A stretch of DNA of 64,000 bases from Piliocolobus tephrosceles. Lineage: Eukaryota; Chordata; Mammalia; Primates; Cercopithecidae. The stretch lies in the NCBI RefSeq assembly GCF_002776525.5, contig NC_045441.1:126122412-126186411 (forward strand). Direction: 5' to 3'. Both the position numbers and the translations under genes were made by a program. Shown in pieces: positions 35,113 to 47,873 of this stretch. Numbering within the stretch: position 1 is the stretch's first letter; each line of letters opens with the position of its first letter. Below the pieces are notes generated by a model, which was given only the letters and a program-made list of their open reading frames with translations, made no database searches and was not told the origin of the DNA.

Positions 35113-36428
35113 TATATTATACACAAACTCTTAATATGCGATATGGTATATGTTGCTTCTGAGTAACAAAAGTTGATTTTATATGCTCAATTTTCAAAGA
35201 AAATAGTATTTGCATTTGTAGGAAAAGATTTAAGAACAGCCAAAATCCGATATTAAGATTAAACTGTTTTATGATCTTTAAGAGCAGGGCAGATTTTAAA
35301 TATCCCTTACAGGAAAAAATTAATAACTTTCTGGTATCACTCCATGTGACAACAATGCTTTATTCGCCTGTGCCCCTGACATGCTGCTTCTGACTAGAAT
35401 CTTCCCAGCTGGTACTGTTCCAACAGCTGTGTTGATCTAGTGTCTGATTACTTGATGAGGTTGCAACCAACCCTTTCTCATACAGTTTCACTCTCTTCCA
35501 AATTAACTGATTTTAGTGGAATAAAAAATAATCATACTGGGAGAAAAGGATGACCTTCAGAATATTTTTCATTCTGACAAGCAAGGTAAAATTTCTATAA
35601 GCATCATATTTTAATAAACCACTCTTTTCAATTTGGGTCCCATATAACATCCCATACATTAAATTCCAGAAATGGTTAATGAAGTATAGTATAATATTAG
35701 AAGTTTCCCCATGAAATTTTAAGTGGGTAGTTTTTTTTTTTTCTAAGTGGCCTATATTTTCTCAATAGCAATCCTCTTCCTTTCCTTGTTTTCCTCTCGA
35801 CTACCCACATTTCAGAGAACATTTGCATTGATCCATTAGCACAAATTTGTAGTTACCTAATACAATTATGATATTAGTTGACATTGGACATGCAATTCCA
35901 GGAGATGTTTACATTTTAATATAAAAAGTATACATACTGAACATTTAAAGGATTACTATTACAGTTTTTAGATACCAAGTCACGCAGTGGTAGTCATTTT
36001 TAAATTAATTTGAGTTCTCTTCAAATTTTAAGGCACAATTCTATGTCTATTTACTTTCTAAATTTTACCTATATCAACTCACCTTGTGGATTGGTGTCTT
36101 TGTCTATACCAAAGTCATTTCTAGAAAAATAAAAATATTTGAGTTTTCTATCCATTCCTGTTAGTTTTATATTGTTCCAGTGAAGTGTTCTCATTTCGGT
36201 TTTGAGAACTTGAATTGAATTCTATATCAATGAAATGCCAAATGCTATTCCTGACTAGATGATTGCAAATACTGAAACATCAAAAACATCGTGCCATCAT
36301 TAAGGAAGAATTTTCTACCTCATAACATGTTTCCAATATTTTCTCTCTTGGGAAGCTTTTAGTGCCATGCTTTTAACACCAGGGATTAAAACTAACCATA
36401 ATGATAAATTTACTTGAAGTACCATTAG
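35096..36428. other. Unique DNA downstream of the probable CHRM2 end
   Basis: No repeat family or gene recognised. Confidence 0.4.
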
Positions 36429-36858
36429 AATAATGCCTTACTTTGTTTTCTGTTGATATAACAGAATACTTGAGACTGGGCAATTTGTAAGGAAAAGAAG
36501 TTTATTTGGCTTATGGTTCTGGAGGCTGGAAAGTTCAACATAGGGCTGCTGCACTTGGTTAGGGCCTCGTGCTGCATTCTAACATGGTGGATGCAATTAC
36601 ATGGTGGACGCCTGTGCAAAAGAGGCAAAATACAAGGGACAATCTCACTTTACAATGACCTACTTTTGTGGTAATTAACCTAGACCTGCAAGAATGCACT
36701 CTCTCTAGCAAAAGGGCATTAATCCCTTCATAAAAGGGGACCCCTGACGACACAATATCTCTTAAAGGTCCCACCACCTCTCAACACTGCTACACTTGGG
36801 ACCAAGTCTCAACATGAGTTTTGGTCGGGACAAACCATACTCAAGCCATAGCACATAT
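36429..36858 (-). mobile_element. MaLR-type LTR (MST/MLT), antisense
   Basis: ACTTGAGACTGGGCAATTTG, TTTATTTGGCTTATGGTTCT and the end TGAGTTTTGGTCGGGACAAA are common antisense MaLR LTR motifs. Subfamily not assigned. Confidence 0.7.
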
Positions 36859-37109
36859 CAAAGTTTAAAGACAAATACAATAGATGCTTGACTTCTGTCT
36901 GTGATATCTTCACTACAGTATATATGTTAAGCATATATTTTTCTATGATGATCTACACCATGTATTTTTCCAGAGACTGTATTTAAACACATTCTTTTTC
37001 TTTTCATAGGAGTATTAAGAAAGAATCATTCTGCTACAATATTGTTTAGAATTACTGGCAAGTAAAAATTATTTGCATTTAAGAAGTAGTCCATCAACTT
37101 CCCTCTCCT

Positions 37110-37220
37110 TAACATACACATACACACACAAGGAAACATACACAACCATACATACTCACGTACAGAAACACATATATGCCCATACAAATACACACATATA
37201 CATGCATACAAACACACACA
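37110..37220. repeat. CA/TACA-rich simple repeat
   Basis: ACATACACATACACACACAA and degenerate continuations. Confidence 0.85.
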
Positions 37221-38446
37221 GGTCTCATCCTGTCTATCTTGACAGTTCCCAGAGGCATAACCTTTTTACTACTTCCAAAAGCATTTGGAATATTACTAGA
37301 GTAGGCCATGAAACTCTAGAGTTCAGCTGAGTGGTGTTGAAGAAAAAATTCTATTTGCTCCTCTTTGCTCTATGGTCAATTCACTGCACAGTTTTCTAAC
37401 TCCGTTAGAATCATATAAGTGAGTTTTAGCTCTGTCTGCCACCAACAGCCTTCCAGTTGTCTGCAGGCCATCTCTTCATCGCATACCAGTGATTACATGG
37501 GGTCATGGTGAGAAAATATGTTTAAATCAGAGAAATATGTCAGAACACATACAAAACATATCCACAAATTCATATCTTCACAATGAGTGTCCTCAGGCAC
37601 TATGCTACTATACAAGATGGTGCTTTAAATGTCAGCATAATTATCTAGAGTGCTGAGTAAAGGAAACAGTGATAGTTTCTCCGCACATTTCTTTCAAAAA
37701 TCCCTCTCAGACATTTTTAGGCATATATAGCTCTTTGTACTTACGGAATTGATAGAAATTTAGAAATAAAGCTTACCGTGAATATGTAACACATGATCAA
37801 ATGGTCAAAATGCCTCGTGTCCTGAGTTAATAAACAAGAAAGCCATGTATGCATCTTCCATCATGCAGGAAAAGTAAGATTAACAATCTGATTATTATTA
37901 TTTTCTTGGTATCTCACTTTTAAAAATTATTAATAAAGGAGTAAATGAAAGTAATTTAAACATCAGATATTAAGTAGTTGAACAATATAATTTCCTTTTT
38001 TTCTCTCAGTCCTACTGGTTAATTTAACCTGCATGGAAAATATAACCTGAAGAAGTTTGTATTTAAGCAGAAAAAAATCCATAAGGAATAAAATTTAGAA
38101 TGAAACAGGAATGATAAAATATGAAGTCCCAGTGAGAAAAGAAAATAAATTATCCCTCAACTCTCTCAAATGATTAATAAAAATTTAACAGAATTTCTTT
38201 TATTGAACCGCTATTATTATTTATTTTTTATGTTTTCTTATGTCCATTTATTATGTTTTTTTCTTATGTCTACTTACTTCATCTCTTTCTAGTATTTTTT
38301 TATTTTTTTAAGTGTTTTAAAGGTAATTTTTATAAATGTTTTGAGAGGCAAACACAAAAATTGCTATTTTTCTAATGATTGCTTTTAATTTGTGTTGTAG
38401 TTGACACTGCTACTTCAGAAAGCAAAACCAATTTTTTTAAAAAATG
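37221..38446. other. Unique intergenic DNA
   Basis: Nothing specific recognised. Confidence 0.4.
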
Positions 38447-38561
38447 CAGTCATGCATATTCTTATAACAGGGATGCATTCTGAGAAATGTTTATTTAGGC
38501 AATTTTGTTGTTGTGTGATCATCCTAGGGTATAAATACACAAATCTATATGATATAGCCTA
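38447..38561 (+). mobile_element. Tigger-like DNA transposon, left part
   Basis: Starts CAGTCATGC and contains GGGATGCATTCTGAGAAATG and TTTAGGCAATTTTGTTGTTG. It continues after the inserted LTR at 39049. The family name is from memory and tentative. Confidence 0.65.
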
Positions 38562-39048
38562 CGTATTAGTCAGTGTTCTCTTAGAGGGACAGAACTAGAT
38601 AGATAGATAGATAGATACATACATACATACATAAAGATATGTATAGGTATTTACATATATATATATATATATATAAATGGGAGTTTATTACGTCTTAAAT
38701 TACATGATTATAAGGTCTCACAGTAAGCTGTCTGCAAGCTGAGGAGCAAGGAGAGCCAGTCCGAGTCCCAAAACTGAAGAACTTGGAGTCCGATGTTTGA
38801 GGGCAGGAAGCATCCAGCAGGGGAGAAGGATGCAGGCTGGGAGGCTAGGCCCATCTCACTTTTTCACATTTTTCACATTCACTGGCAACTGATTAGATTG
38901 TACTCACCCGATTAAGGGTGGATCTGCCTTCCCCAGTCCACTGACTCAAATGTTAATCTATCTTGGCAACACCCTCACAGACATGCCCAGAATTAATACT
39001 TGGATTTCTTCAATCCAGTCAAGTTGACATGCAGGATTAACCATCACA
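38562..39048 (+). mobile_element. Class III (ERVL/MaLR-like) solo LTR inserted in the Tigger-like element
   Basis: CGTATTAGTCAGTGTTCTCT (expected TG mutated to CG) to ACCATCACA, flanked by the 5-bp duplication GCCTA (38557-38561 and 39049-39053). It contains the GATA/CATA/TA array and AACACCCTCACAGACATGCC. Confidence 0.75.
38595..38676. repeat. (GATA)n(CATA)n(TA)n compound microsatellite
   Basis: TAGATAGATAGATAGATAGA, then CATACATACATACATA, then (TA)10 or more. Confidence 0.95.
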
Positions 39049-39306
39049 GCCTACTACACACCTAGGCTATATGGCATAGCCTACTGTATATTGTAGCCTA
39101 GACTACAAACCTGTACAGCAAGCAACTGTACTGAATACTGTAGGTAGTTGCAAAACAGTGGTATTTCTGTATGTAAATACATAAAAACATACAAAAGTAC
39201 AGTAAAATTACAGTATTATAATCTTATGGAATGGAATACTCATATGTGGACACCATCTTAGATGCGGTTTGTCCTTGACCAAACATTGTTAAGTGGTACA
39301 TGGCTC
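39049..39306 (+). mobile_element. Tigger-like DNA transposon, right part
   Basis: CTACACACCTAGGCTATATGG, CTACAAACCTGTACAGC and TTACAGTATTATAATCTTATG lead to an inverted-terminal-like end (AAGTGGTACATGGCTC). Confidence 0.7.
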
Positions 39307-40025
39307 TATAAGAAAACTGCTGATAATGACACATATGCTAAATATATTTAAAAAAAAAAACAGAAAAATATGGGCAGAGTGCAAAAATATACAATGAAAA
39401 AGCAATTCTATAGACTTAATGACTGCCATTTGTAACTATTTCTGAACAATATGCAGCAATTGCCTCTGTGGTCTCATGGGCTCTAAAAGTTTGTTCACAG
39501 AGTGGTGGACACTGCCCCATGGCCACCCTGTGAAGTAACCTAGACTGTGCTGTTTTAATGCAGATCACGGCATGCACAATCAGCAGCTGGGAACGAGTCA
39601 TCATTAGTTATTTGTCCTAAATCAAGAAATGAAAGTCTATTGAGCCCTCTGTTGGGTACAGAGTGTATGAGGAACTCTATCCTATCACAAACTTGGGAGA
39701 AATGAATGAAAACAAAATTATTAAAAGTTTCAGACATGATGAAAATGGCACCCAAATTTATGTTTCATGTATGCATACCTATTTGGAAGCAAATTTTAAC
39801 AAACAGTATTTCTTGGCCATCTACAGGTGAAATACTTCATGTAAATGACAAATTAGGATTATATTGTTACCTTAGCTATAATGATTTCTAAAAATTTGAA
39901 TGACAAAGGAACCTGTTATCTTTCTTACTTGTTTCCACTGCTTTACTTTTTTATGAGTAAGACATACAGCATTCACTTGAGAGAAATACACACATAGTAT
40001 AGAATCCTAGTCTTTAAAACATTCT
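39307..40025. other. Unique intergenic DNA
   Basis: Nothing recognised. Confidence 0.4.
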
Positions 40026-40315
40026 GGGCTGGGCGCAGTGGCTCACGCCTGTAATCCCAGCACTTTGGGAGGCAGAGGAGGGTGGATCACGAGGTCAGGA
40101 GATTGAGACCATTCTGGCTAACATGGTGAAACCCCATCTCTACTAAAAATACAAAAAATTAGGCAGGCGAGGTGGTGGGCGCCTGTAGTCCCAGCCACTC
40201 GGGAGGCTGAGGCAGGAGAATGGCGTGAACCCGGGAGGCAGAGCGAAGATCGCGCCACTGCACTCCAACCTGGGCGACAGAGCAAGACTCCGTCTCAACA
40301 ACAACAACAACAAAA
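40026..40315 (+). mobile_element. AluY, sense, with a small right-arm deletion
   Basis: GGCTGGGCGCAGTGGCTCAC to an (AAC)n tail. The right arm lacks about 14 bases normally present between GGGAGGCAGAGC and AAGATCGCGCC. Confidence 0.93.
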
Positions 40316-40976
40316 AGTTCTGTAATAAAATACAGCTATTTAAATGTATGTGAATTCCAAATCACATAGGTTATTTAAGATTGAAAATTTACATACTAGA
40401 AAAATTGAAAAATGTTAGTATTCTTTTAAAAAGATATTTTATGTTCTACAAATGATAGAAGGATAATTTTTGATAGGCTCTTTAAAGATAATCCAAATTT
40501 ATATATAAAAATTGGATTGGAAATTATATGCAACTATACACATACAGTTAGTTATACTATCAAGTTCATGTATTTATACAAGTGTGTATAATTATATACA
40601 TATTATATGTTTTATTTATAAAAGAGAAAGAACATGTTTAAAGAAACAGTACTAGGAATTTAATGGAAAATGACTTGCAAATACAGGGAATGAGGTGAGG
40701 TATGTACCAATGGAAAATACTCAACATACCAAAGGAGTATTGGCTCAAGTGTTGATGATGCGTATATACAAAGACATTTCAACTTCCAAATTCAGTGCTG
40801 AGGAAACAGTGGTGCCAAGTCTCAGAAAGATCTGAAGAATAATATTTACATGCCATGTCCTTGGATGTGTTTTTGCCAAACTATATCCCTAAATGAATCC
40901 TTGCACCAGTCAGAAAATACAACAAATACAACAATAAAATATTTTGCTTTTTTAAAAAAGACAATGATTCATCATG
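40316..40976. other. AT-rich unique DNA
   Basis: No feature recognised. Confidence 0.4.
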
Positions 40977-41115
40977 ACCAGGCATCATGGCTCATGCCTG
41001 TAATCCCACTACTTAGGGAGGCAGAGGTGAGAAGATAGCTTGAACCCAGGAGATGGAGATCTGCCTGGGCAACATGGTGGGAGCCTGTTCTCCACAAAAA
41101 GGAAAAAAAATAAAC
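40977..41115 (+). mobile_element. Alu left-monomer fragment (FLAM or AluJ)
   Basis: CCAGGCATCATGGCTCATGC and GTAATCCCACTACTTAGGGA, then GCCTGGGCAACATGG and an A-rich end; no right arm. Confidence 0.75.
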
Positions 41116-41830
41116 TACAAACAAAAACCACTGTATCTCCCCTTATCAAATGATTTGTCGTGTTTAGAACATCTCTGTGAGTATCCTGGAAATCAGACTC
41201 TGCGTACTCCTGACTACTCTTTAAGAAAGAATGTCAATTAGTGCAAGTTCCTCACTTGATTAAGTACTAATTTCAATTCAAATGAGCGGGAGCTCTGCCT
41301 CTGCCCTTAAAGACTTTTCATTTTGCTTTCTCTATCTACCAGATGAAAATTGCTCAGGAGTACTCTTTCTACCAACTGTTCCACATTTCTGGCATTCCTA
41401 AAGTGTCGGATAGATGGACTCCAGGTTTGCCTGGTTTCTAGATCAGTACTTAGTGAACTGGATGTGCCAGGAAGCATTCCTCTTTTTGTATACTTCCCGC
41501 AAAGCATTGATTTTAAGACATCTATCCAATACGGTTTTTTTCTCTCCAAACAAGAAGCAAGTCAACACCCACAAAAACTCATATCAAATGCTCGCAAGTG
41601 TACAGAGGTAAAGAAGTACCATGGTGACTTGGCTTGGCGCTGACTGTGTTCTTGTCAATGAGGTAGTAGCAATTCCAGCCCTAGGAAGAATTCATTCAGA
41701 AGTATTCGTGCACTCAAGTTTGTGATAAATTTAGATTCTTTGAGTCTTGAGGTTGGTTACAACTTTATTTATCACTTATTCCCACTTTCAAGAGCAGATG
41801 CTCTCTACAGACTCTGTGATGGTCACAAAG
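41116..41830. other. Unique intergenic DNA
   Basis: Overlapping frames of 65-97 codons here show no family I recognise. Confidence 0.4.
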
Positions 41831-41839
41831 ACTTTGATT

Positions 41840-42895
41840 CAGCCTCCCTGGAAATCAGCAGTTCAGCCTCCTTGATGCTTCACACTGGCCTCTGTCTCAT
41901 TTCATTATTCTCTCCTGATGTGATCTTATCTATAGCCTCAGCTTTTATTATCATCTTAAATATGACAGAACATAAATCTTACCTCCATCCCTGGCTTCTC
42001 CATTGAACACCAGCACTGTATAGACTATTGCCTACCCCCCTGAGCACCCCTCATGGCTTTCTCAAACCTTTCTCAACCTCAACATATTCAAGGATACCTT
42101 CCTGATTTCACCCACAAAATTGGCCCCATTCTGCTATTTCCCAACCCACCTTCTATTCAGTTGCACAAAATGGAAACCAAAGCACTACCTTTGACTTTCA
42201 CCTCTAACTATACTTCCAGTTCTCCCAATTTTACCTGATAAATATCAAATCTCTCAAATCTATGAACTTCTCCCATTTCCACTAATACCTCTACACAGCA
42301 CAGGTAGCTTAACTGATTTTACCACATCAGCTCTGACCCCACCCCATGTCTTCTATACTGAAACCACAGCAGTGTTTCAGAAGGCAAATCTGCTTCAAAT
42401 CTGCGGGTGATTCCCTCCTTTGCCACAGTCCAGAATCCTTTATCTGGCCTAGGAGCACTTCATGGCATAGCCCCTCCTTCCTCTCCATCCTCACCTCTCA
42501 CCACACTCCCATGTGACTGCATAGCGCTTGACACATTGGCACAAGCCACACCTGTCCTCATCATGCACCCCCTACAAAAGGACCTTTGCACATGCACTTA
42601 ATCATACTTTGCCTGGAAAGCTCTCCTCACCCCCTCATTACCTGGATAACCCCTAAGTATCCTTTGCATCTCAGATCCAGGATGAGACTTTCTTGGACAT
42701 CTTCCTGAGTATTCTAACTACATCAAATCTCCCACTATAGCTCCCATAGCCATTTTCATAGCTGAAATTTTATTTATGCATGAGAGATTATTTGACTAAA
42801 TTTTTGTCTCCACCTATGGAATATACGCTTTGAAAGTACAAAGACCACATCTACATTTGTTCACCGAAGACAGTGCTTTATATATGATCGCTCTT
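41840..42895 (+). mobile_element. LINE-2 (L2), sense, 3' half
   Basis: CCAGAATCCTTTATCTGGCC, GGACCTTTGCACATGCAC, TTTGCCTGGAAAGCTCTCC and GAATATACGCTTTGAAAGTA follow the L2 ORF-end and 3' UTR order. Ancient and broken. Confidence 0.75.
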
Positions 42896-43379
42896 CTCTC
42901 ACTAACATTTTTTCTTTACTTTCTAGAAATCTAAATTTGAGAAAGTTATTTAATTTCTTCATATGTAAAGATAGTCCATATTTACATAGACATAGAATTG
43001 ATATAAATTATATATACATATATATTTTATATAAGCACTAATTTGAGGATTAGAAGTAATTAGAGTTTGAAAAGCTCCTAGCAGAGTGCCTGACAAAGAG
43101 AAGAACTCAAGTATAACACTTACTGTCATGGAAAACTGTAATAGAGACTAAAGATTCCAGAGCTTTTAGCCTTCACTTTGCAGAGTCATAAGTGTCCTGT
43201 AAACCGGTGCTTTTCTGAAATAAGTGAGACTTCTGGAAACTTGAGACCATTTCCTCAGTAAAGAGAATTAACTATGAAACACTCCAGATACCATATAATT
43301 ATTCTTTTCTTTTGAGACATTGCTCAAATCATTTTAGTGTTTTGCTTGAATAGTCACGTAAATTACAGTAATAAGGTTA

Positions 43380-43562
43380 TTGATATCTTACACTGTTCTA
43401 GCTCATTTTACATTCCAGGTATTTTTTTAGACCTGGTGTTAATCATATGAGAAGTTTTTTACTCATTTTACAGATGAGGAACTCGAAGCTCTCTGAGATC
43501 AAGTGATTGCCCAAGGTCACAGACGCTTGTGGAACAGCCAAGACTCAAATCTAAAAGTGGTT
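43380..43562 (+). repeat. MIR
   Basis: CATTTTACAGATGAGGAACTC, AAGTGATTGCCCAAGGTCAC and CCAAGACTCAAATC. Confidence 0.85.
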
Positions 43563-43627
43563 AATTATACAGGAAGCACCTGAGAAGCAGTTTGACCTGG
43601 TTTCCTCAGTCTAAACCTCTGGGGAAT

Positions 43628-43740
43628 GTGTATATATCTATATATGTATAATATATATGTATATGTAATGTATATTTACATATAATATACAATATACTTA
43701 TATAATGCAATATATATGTACAGTATATATTCCTATATTA
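43628..43740. repeat. TA-rich low-complexity tract
   Basis: Interleaved ATATATGTATA and ATATAC units, partly self-complementary. Confidence 0.9.
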
Positions 43741-43909
43741 ACACCTCACTAACATATTTCTTTTCATTGTTATTTCTATTTACGGTTTTATTGTTAATAA
43801 AACCATGGTACATTTATGATAAGTGACAATATTATTGTACAGTTGAAGTATCATACAACATTACAGCATTATTTTATTGCTAATTTCTTTGTACATCCAG
43901 CTCAAGCAG

Positions 43910-44460
43910 CTAGTTGAAATATTTTCCAGGATTGCAACCCCCCCCCCAGGGGCTTTTCAGGGTGGCCCGAGTGATGCCTCCTGAAGTGCCTGGGACTTTG
44001 GCAAACAGTTTCTATGGTGCATCCAGACAGCTGAAGAAGCTGCACACAGACAGGCTGTGCTTGATTCTCCCCCAGTGTCTGGTCCATAAATATGACAGGT
44101 GTCTGAGAAAGCTCGGAGTCTGAAGAATTCGAGGTCAAGGCCGGGATGGGTCACAGAAAAAAGGGTCTCTTCTCCCAGCCCTTCTTTTCCACCAACGCCC
44201 TGTCCTTTATCCCCAAGACCTGCAGTCCCCAGTAAGAAGTGTTTGCCCAGTTCTCAATCCTACATTAAAGGAAACTTCCACTTTGGAGACTTGACCAGGG
44301 AGCTCTGCTTCTTGGGCACACAGAGGCAACTTAAGTCTGGGCCTGAGTTTCCCCCCTTTTTAAACCCTCCTGAGCCTCTTACAGTTATAGAGCTCTTTGA
44401 AATTTCTATTAGATGGTCAGATCCTGTGACATTAGTCTTTAAACAGAACTATTCTTACTA
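43910..44460. other. GC-richer island, no gene identified
   Basis: Visibly richer in G and C than its surroundings, with a C10 run at 43938-43947. Short frames exist on both strands but none resembles a known protein. Confidence 0.4.
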
Positions 44461-44519
44461 ATCTCAAGGAAAACCATAAAACCATTGTTAGTAGAACAAA
44501 ATGCCCCTTCATAAAGTGC

Positions 44520-44660
44520 CTACCAATTTATACAGTGAACCGTCACACATTTCACCCAAGCTAATCCTTACACCTACCCTATAAGGTGGACGCTATTATC
44601 ACCTTTTTCAGATAAGGGATATTCGATTTAGAAGTTAAATGACTTGGCCTATATAATTTT
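44520..44660 (+). repeat. MIR fragment
   Basis: CTAATCCTTACACCTACCCT and ATAAGGTGGACGCTATTATC, then CAGATAAGGGATATTC. Confidence 0.75.
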
Positions 44661-44696
44661 AATTTCCTGCACATAAGGAACAAATTGCTCTCTCGT

Positions 44697-44838
44697 ATTT
44701 TTTTAATTTTAATTTTAGAGACATTGTCTCACCATGTTGCCCAGACTGGTCTCAAACTCTTGGGCTCAAGTGATCTTCCTGCCTCAGCCTCCTAAATAGC
44801 TGTGACTATAGGCACATGGCACTATGTCTGGCTTGTTC
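44697..44838 (-). mobile_element. Partial Alu (J or monomer type), antisense
   Basis: GAGACATTGTCTCACCATGT, TCAAACTCTTGGGCTCAAGT and CTGCCTCAGCCTCCTAAATA. Confidence 0.8.
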
Positions 44839-45875
44839 TCTCATATTTAAAAGCGCACAATCAGGCAGCAGAAAATTAAGGGACCAAAAATAGAGTTCAT
44901 ATGTGCTTATAGTAGAGGTTGTTGTATCTTCCAGTCCTAATGAGGTGGAGTTTATAAGGCAAGTCTTTCAGGAGTTACTCTCAGTTAATTTCAGAATATT
45001 GTCCCAAGGTAAACAAATGCTACTTGGGGTCAAGTCAGTTCAGACTAGTTGGCTACATTTTTCCCATGGGGTTGGTTGGGGCCAGCCATGAGATACAGTG
45101 GTTTTAGTTTTTTTATTTTCTTCAAAATAGCATGCCCATTCAAATGGCTACTATACTCACTTTTCAAAATAATTTATGAATCATCAAGATCTGATATGTT
45201 AGATAGAATCCAACTTGCTAAAATTAAAGTCTTTCCTTCTATTTTGTGTATGCAGTGGAGGGAGGAGGGTGAGCAATCAAAGTCATCTTCAGAAATATTT
45301 TAGGATAAATTCTGATGAAACTGCTTGAGGTTTTCAAATTAAATTACTGAATATGAAAGCTGATGTTTCCTATAGAAAAGCAGTGTTTTCAATTTTCCTT
45401 ATTCACTCCCAAGAGCTCTAATCATATTTCTTACATGAACTGTCTCAAGAGTCACTAACAATTTTTTTGATTCAAAGGAAAATCAGACCTGCAAGAAAAA
45501 GTCGATTGAAGAGAGAGGCTAGAGCTAAGGACTGCAGCAAATTACAGAGTTCTCATTAATAATTACATAGAACTAGAACAGACAGTTGAAGGGAGCAATA
45601 AAGAGATTTCTGTTCAGGTAAGTGGTTGGCTTAGTATGGGAAGCATAATAAAATACTTTATCATCAGTCATTAGGCGGAGTCCTTACATATGGACTCCAA
45701 CATTGTGTAGCAAGGCATGCTGAGTATCTTTCTCTAGCCCCTCCTGGTCCACTACATTCTCCATCCTGCTCCATGGATTCTGGGAAGCTGATCTGTACGC
45801 ATTGCATTAATATGCTCCTTAGCCATAACTAAAACGTATCTTCTAGTTTTTAGTTGGGGTCACCCACCACAACTT
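44839..45875. other. Unique intergenic DNA
   Basis: Nothing recognised. Confidence 0.4.
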
Positions 45876-45879
45876 GTCT

Positions 45880-46100
45880 TTGTCCTCCTACAAGAGGCTA
45901 ACCACGTGGCCTGCAATATGAGTCCAGTAACCTCCCCTCCTTTGGCCTTTCAGGCTGAAGGGTGGTAATGGCACTTCTGTGTTATTAGCCCCAGCATCTT
46001 GCACTGTTCTCTTTTGTATGGATTTCCTGAACACCATCCTCACCTCTGTACATAGTACCCTTATTAAACTTTCCTCAAAGCATCGATTCTGAATGGATTG
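45880..46100 (+). repeat. Possible LTR 3' part
   Basis: TGTTATTAGCCCCAGCATCT and GTACATAGTACCCTTATTAA followed by ACTTTCCTCA resemble the 3' end of an old LTR; the family is uncertain. Confidence 0.35.
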
Positions 46101-46344
46101 TACCTACTGTGTCCCTAGGTAATAAACAAATATTGTTTATGAAAGTAGAAAGCATAAGATTCTTTAATTTCCATGAAATGTTTAAAAGGTAATTTAGGAC
46201 TCCGATTCTGAAGTGATGGATTCAAAAGTCAGAATATCAGGGTAAGCACAAGGACTAAGAACTCAGGGACAACAGAAAATTAGACATCTATTTTAGAGCT
46301 TCGACTTAATTTGATGGTTTGACCAAACCAACCAGGAGCCAATT

Positions 46345-46510
46345 ACTACAAATTCTTCCATTTATTCAGAAAATATTTACGGAGTGAAAGTGATTTATCT
46401 GGCTCTATTCTGGGGTTTTGAGATCCAGTGCTGCACACTGAAGATCCAAAAGTTCTTTCCAACACATAGCCTGTGTAGCTGAAGCCGAGTGGATATACAT
46501 AAAGATGATT
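46345..46510 (+). repeat. Possible ancient L2/MIR-like fragment
   Basis: TTTATTCAGAAAATATTTACGGAG followed by a CTATTCTGGGG-type segment resembles the common 'tattgagtgcctactatgtg' ancient repeat. Low certainty. Confidence 0.35.
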
Positions 46511-47335
46511 TTAAACAAAGTGTCACAGTGATTATTTAGAATATGGTTTTCAAATATTTTACTCGTTATTATAATCTGAATTCAAGACTAACGTATCTTC
46601 CCAAAACAGAAGACAAAGAGCACATTTGCTCTACATAAATAATAAGTAGCAATGAACAAAATGAAAGAAAACATGAATCAACACTCCAATTTTCTAAAAT
46701 ATTTACCACTGTTCTAAAATTGAGCTCTTTTGATTGGAAAGTTAAACATAACTATGAAAATCATTAGAATCACTAAGAAATTCAGATTTTGAGAATCTGA
46801 AGTTATTGCATTATATAAGCAACAGAACTAGTTCTTGTACTAGGCAGGGACATATTTATTCTCTTTATCTGAAGGCAAGTAAGATCATCTCACTCTTTTG
46901 GAATATTTGGAAATATTTCGTAAGTTTGGGGAAGACTCTTACATTATTTAAATGCAAGTTATCTGTGAGATAAACTTAAATATTCTGATATTTTGATTAT
47001 CCCTACCTCTTGCTTCTTCTGTTCTGGCCTCCTTATCAACAAAAGTGTGAATTATAAGTTTCTTTCTGAATTAAATATAATAATGTGTTTCACTTTGTAT
47101 TTTATTTCATTTGGTCAGAAATGCTCAAAGTTTAGAGGCTTAAAAACACATTAAAATGTCCACTTAAATCAAGAAGAGATAAAGTTCTTTACAGACACTG
47201 CCAGTTACAGAATATCTCATCAATTGAGTGACTATTATTTTCTACCTCCCTTTTTAATATCATACATCTGAGAAAATCACTTTAGAAACTTAAGCCTTTT
47301 AAATGTAAAATCTAAATGTATAGAAACTCTGGAAG
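46511..47335. other. AT-rich unique DNA
   Basis: Nothing recognised. Confidence 0.4.
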
Positions 47336-47339
47336 ATAA

Positions 47340-47873
47340 TTTTGAAAACACCATTCTGGGCATAGACCATGGCAAAGATTTCATGAAGTCGACCCCAAAA
47401 GCCATTGCAACAAAAATTCACAAATGGGACCTAATTAAACTAAAGAGTTTCTGAACAGCAAAATAAACTATCAACAGAGTAAACAGACAACCACCAGAAA
47501 GGGAGAAAATATTTGCAAACCATGCATTTGACAAAGGTCTAACACCCAGAATCTATAAGGAACTTAAACACATTAACAAGCAAAAAACAACCTCATTAAA
47601 AGGTGGGGAAAGGACATGAATAGATAGTTTTTAAAGAAGACATGTGTGCAACCAGCAAGCATATGAAAAATGCTCAACATCACTAGTCACTAGAGACATG
47701 CAAATCAAAACCACAATGAAATACCATTTCACACCAGTCAGAATGGCTAATTAAAAAGTCAAAAAAAACAGATGCTCGTGGGGTTGCAGAGAATAAGGAA
47801 TGTTTATACACTGCTCGTGGGAATGTAAATTAGTTCAGCTACTGTGGAAAGCAGTATAGAGATTTCTCAAAGA
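47340..47873 (+). mobile_element. L1 (L1PB/L1MA age), sense ORF2 end, part 1
   Basis: GACCTAATTAAACTAAAGAG, GAAATACCATTTCACACCAG and GCTACTGTGGAAAGCAGTAT are L1 ORF2 C-terminal landmarks. Interrupted by a partial Alu. Confidence 0.93.

Noticed and set aside
38595..38676. Regularly spaced repeats that could suggest a CRISPR array
   Set aside because: A GATA/CATA/TA microsatellite with no spacers, in a vertebrate genome.
41350..41643. 97-codon forward frame in intergenic DNA
   Set aside because: No recognisable family, overlaps other random frames on both strands, no splice or promoter context.
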